This document shows positions 62,953 through 64,000 of a DNA stretch of 64,000 nucleotides, piece after piece. The stretch spans positions 1 to 64,000 of the forward strand of contig CAYZGR010000006.1 of the NCBI GenBank assembly GCA_964478125.1. Direction: 5' to 3'. The position numbers and the translations under genes were made by a program. The DNA is from FW021-bin31 sp964478125 (GTDB lineage Bacteria > Bacteroidota > Bacteroidia > Chitinophagales > Chitinophagaceae). The notes under the pieces were generated by a model, which was not told the origin of the DNA, ran no database searches, and saw nothing but the letters and a program-made list of their open reading frames with translations. The first letter of the stretch is position 1. Every line of letters begins with the position of its first letter.

Positions 62953-63705
62953 ATGGATTTTAAATTAATCATCTGGAGGCAAAAGAACGGTAAGTCAAAA
63001 GGTTCCTTTGAGAGTTATAAGGTATCCGGTATTACCGGCGACATGTCTTTTTTAGAGATGTTTGATGTGCTCAATCAGGACCTGATCTCCAAAGGAGCGG
63101 ATCCTGTTGCCTTTGATCATGATTGCAGGGAGGGTATTTGCGGCTCTTGCTCTATGTATATCAATGGCCGGGCGCATGGTCCCATGCGTTCAACCACCTG
63201 TTGCCAGCTTCATATGCGTCATTTTTCGGACGGGGAGACCATTACGGTAGAACCGTGGAGAGCCGGCGCTTTTCCCGTTATTAAAGATCTGGTGGTGGAT
63301 CGGAGCGCTTTTGACCGGATCATACAGGCGGGCGGGTATATTTCCGTCAATACGGGAAATGCAGTGGATGCTAATGCCATTCCAATAGAGAGGGCAGATG
63401 CGGAGCGCGCTTTTGCTGCCGCCACCTGTATCGGTTGTGGCGCATGTGTAGCGGCCTGCCCCAACTCTTCGGCGATGTTGTTTGTGTCATCCAAGATAAC
63501 CCATCTTAATTTAATGCCGCAGGGACAGCCCGAAAAAAACAGCCGGGTGGTCAGTATGATAGACCAAATGGGGGAAGAACGATTTGGCTCGTGTACTTTC
63601 ATAGGCGCGTGCGAGATCGAATGTCCGAAGGACATCCCGATAACCATGATATCCAAGTCATATAAGGATTACATAAAGGCCATGTTCTCAAGAGATGAGA
63701 ATTAA
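62953..63705 (+). CDS. sdhB: Succinate dehydrogenase/fumarate reductase iron-sulfur subunit
   Basis: 250 residues. All three clusters are ligated: 2Fe-2S by [10 protein letters not shown] and the later TTCCQ, 4Fe-4S by [12 protein letters not shown], and 3Fe-4S by [12 protein letters not shown]. This is the form found in Bacteroidota sdhCAB. It normally passes electrons between the flavoprotein SdhA and a membrane cytochrome, but neither partner precedes it, and no sdhA start is visible in the 295 bp that remain. It is the last gene of the catalase/amylase operon. It could be an extra SdhB copy with a stress-related role, or a displaced functional gene. Confidence 0.93.
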   Translation: MDFKLIIWRQKNGKSKGSFESYKVSGITGDMSFLEMFDVLNQDLISKGADPVAFDHDCREGICGSCSMYINGRAHGPMRSTTCCQLHMRHFSDGETITVEPWRAGAFPVIKDLVVDRSAFDRIIQAGGYISVNTGNAVDANAIPIERADAERAFAAATCIGCGACVAACPNSSAMLFVSSKITHLNLMPQGQPEKNSRVVSMIDQMGEERFGSCTFIGACEIECPKDIPITMISKSYKDYIKAMFSRDEN

Positions 63706-63964
63706 GTTATTAAAATTAATTAAACTGAAGTTCCATGCTTTTTTTCTTCAAATCTCTTACAGTTATAACAGAAAGCATGGGCGTCATTCTTTTAATACGG
63801 ACTACCGGAGTAGCCCCGTACACTCAGAAAACTTCTTTCAATGCTTTTATCGCCTGCCTCTAAAAATAGTTCCGTTTTTCTCAAAGAGATAAAAGTGTTT
63901 TGCTTTTAATTTTAAAAGGGTTTTTACCGTCTGGTATAATTATAAATTAAATAAATGTAAAAAG
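63706..63964. other. Intergenic stretch with long-loop inverted repeat
   Basis: CCATGCTTT (63733-63741) and AAAGCATGG (63772-63780) form a 9-bp stem with a 30-nt loop after sdhB. A TGGTATAATTATAAAT sequence lies 32 bp before the next possible start and loosely resembles the TGGCAT elements. No gene is seen. Confidence 0.45.
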
Positions 63965-64000
63965 ATGCAAATTGATCAAAAAGAGAATATCGATATTCCT
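63965..64000 (+). CDS. Start of a gene running off the window
   Basis: ATG followed by an open frame (MQIDQKENIDIP) to the window end, after an AT-rich promoter-like region. Too short for identification. Confidence 0.4.
   Translation, partial: MQIDQKENIDIP

Noticed and set aside
1..64000. CRISPR arrays, tRNA/rRNA genes, insertion sequences, prophage
   Set aside because: No regularly spaced repeats, tRNA cloverleaf signatures, rRNA blocks, transposase or phage genes were seen.

Overview
The window (64 kb, moderate GC, three runs of exactly 100 N marking scaffold gaps) comes from a member of the Bacteroidota, most likely near Chitinophagaceae/Sphingobacteriia. The support is CHU_C-type Ig-like repeats in a giant surface protein, TonB-dependent receptors with carboxypeptidase-like N-terminal domains, DUF4142, DUF892 and DUF6496 proteins, very few Shine-Dalgarno sequences, and occasional TAnnTTTG-type -7 boxes.

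Layout. 1-5.3 kb: a giant secreted adhesin on the minus strand, broken by an assembly gap inside a 513-bp exact repeat. 5.7-14.3 kb: a 31-aa amphipathic peptide gene, a lipase-like protein without its serine, a MocR-like regulator without its PLP lysine, and two TonB-dependent receptors, one with a PepSY membrane protein. 14.8-16.2 kb: an NtrC-type sigma-54 activator. 16.3-27 kb: two GT2 glycosyltransferases, DUF892 and other small stress-type proteins, an orphan TPP riboswitch with terminator, an SDR and transketolase. 27.4-34 kb: an operon of a pyruvate-oxidase-like TPP enzyme, an enolase-superfamily enzyme, a D-lactate-dehydrogenase-like Fe-S flavoprotein and a CtaG-like membrane protein. 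34-38.7 kb: a possible small RNA, a secreted low-complexity protein, DUF6496, glucoamylase and an SDR. 39-48.4 kb: DUF4142 lipoprotein, a giant CheB/CheR/PAS/histidine-kinase hybrid with a response regulator, PfpI, a flavoprotein disulfide reductase and an NtrB-like kinase. 48.9-56 kb: a heptose glycan locus (GmhA, HldE, two GT9 transferases, a carbamoyltransferase). 56-63.7 kb: a degenerate DUF892 protein, a nucleotidyltransferase/phosphoesterase pair, an AI-2E family permease, DUF1328, and a manganese catalase / alpha-amylase / acidic protein / SdhB operon.

The main discovery candidate is regulatory. Eleven intergenic sites fit one 18-bp dyad, approximately TGTRGA-N6-TCYMCA. Most lie about 70-145 bp upstream of an element resembling a sigma-54 -24/-12 promoter (TGGYAT-N5-TTKnn), and several of those elements sit 58-64 bp before a start codon. 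The controlled genes would be the DUF892 proteins, DUF4142, PfpI, transketolase, the pyruvate-oxidase operon, Mn-catalase/amylase and small unknown proteins. This looks like an enhancer-dependent stress or stationary-phase regulon, with the NtrC-type protein at 14.8 kb and the unpaired NtrB-like kinase at 47 kb as candidate controllers. The motif pattern was read by eye; the regulator assignment is inference.
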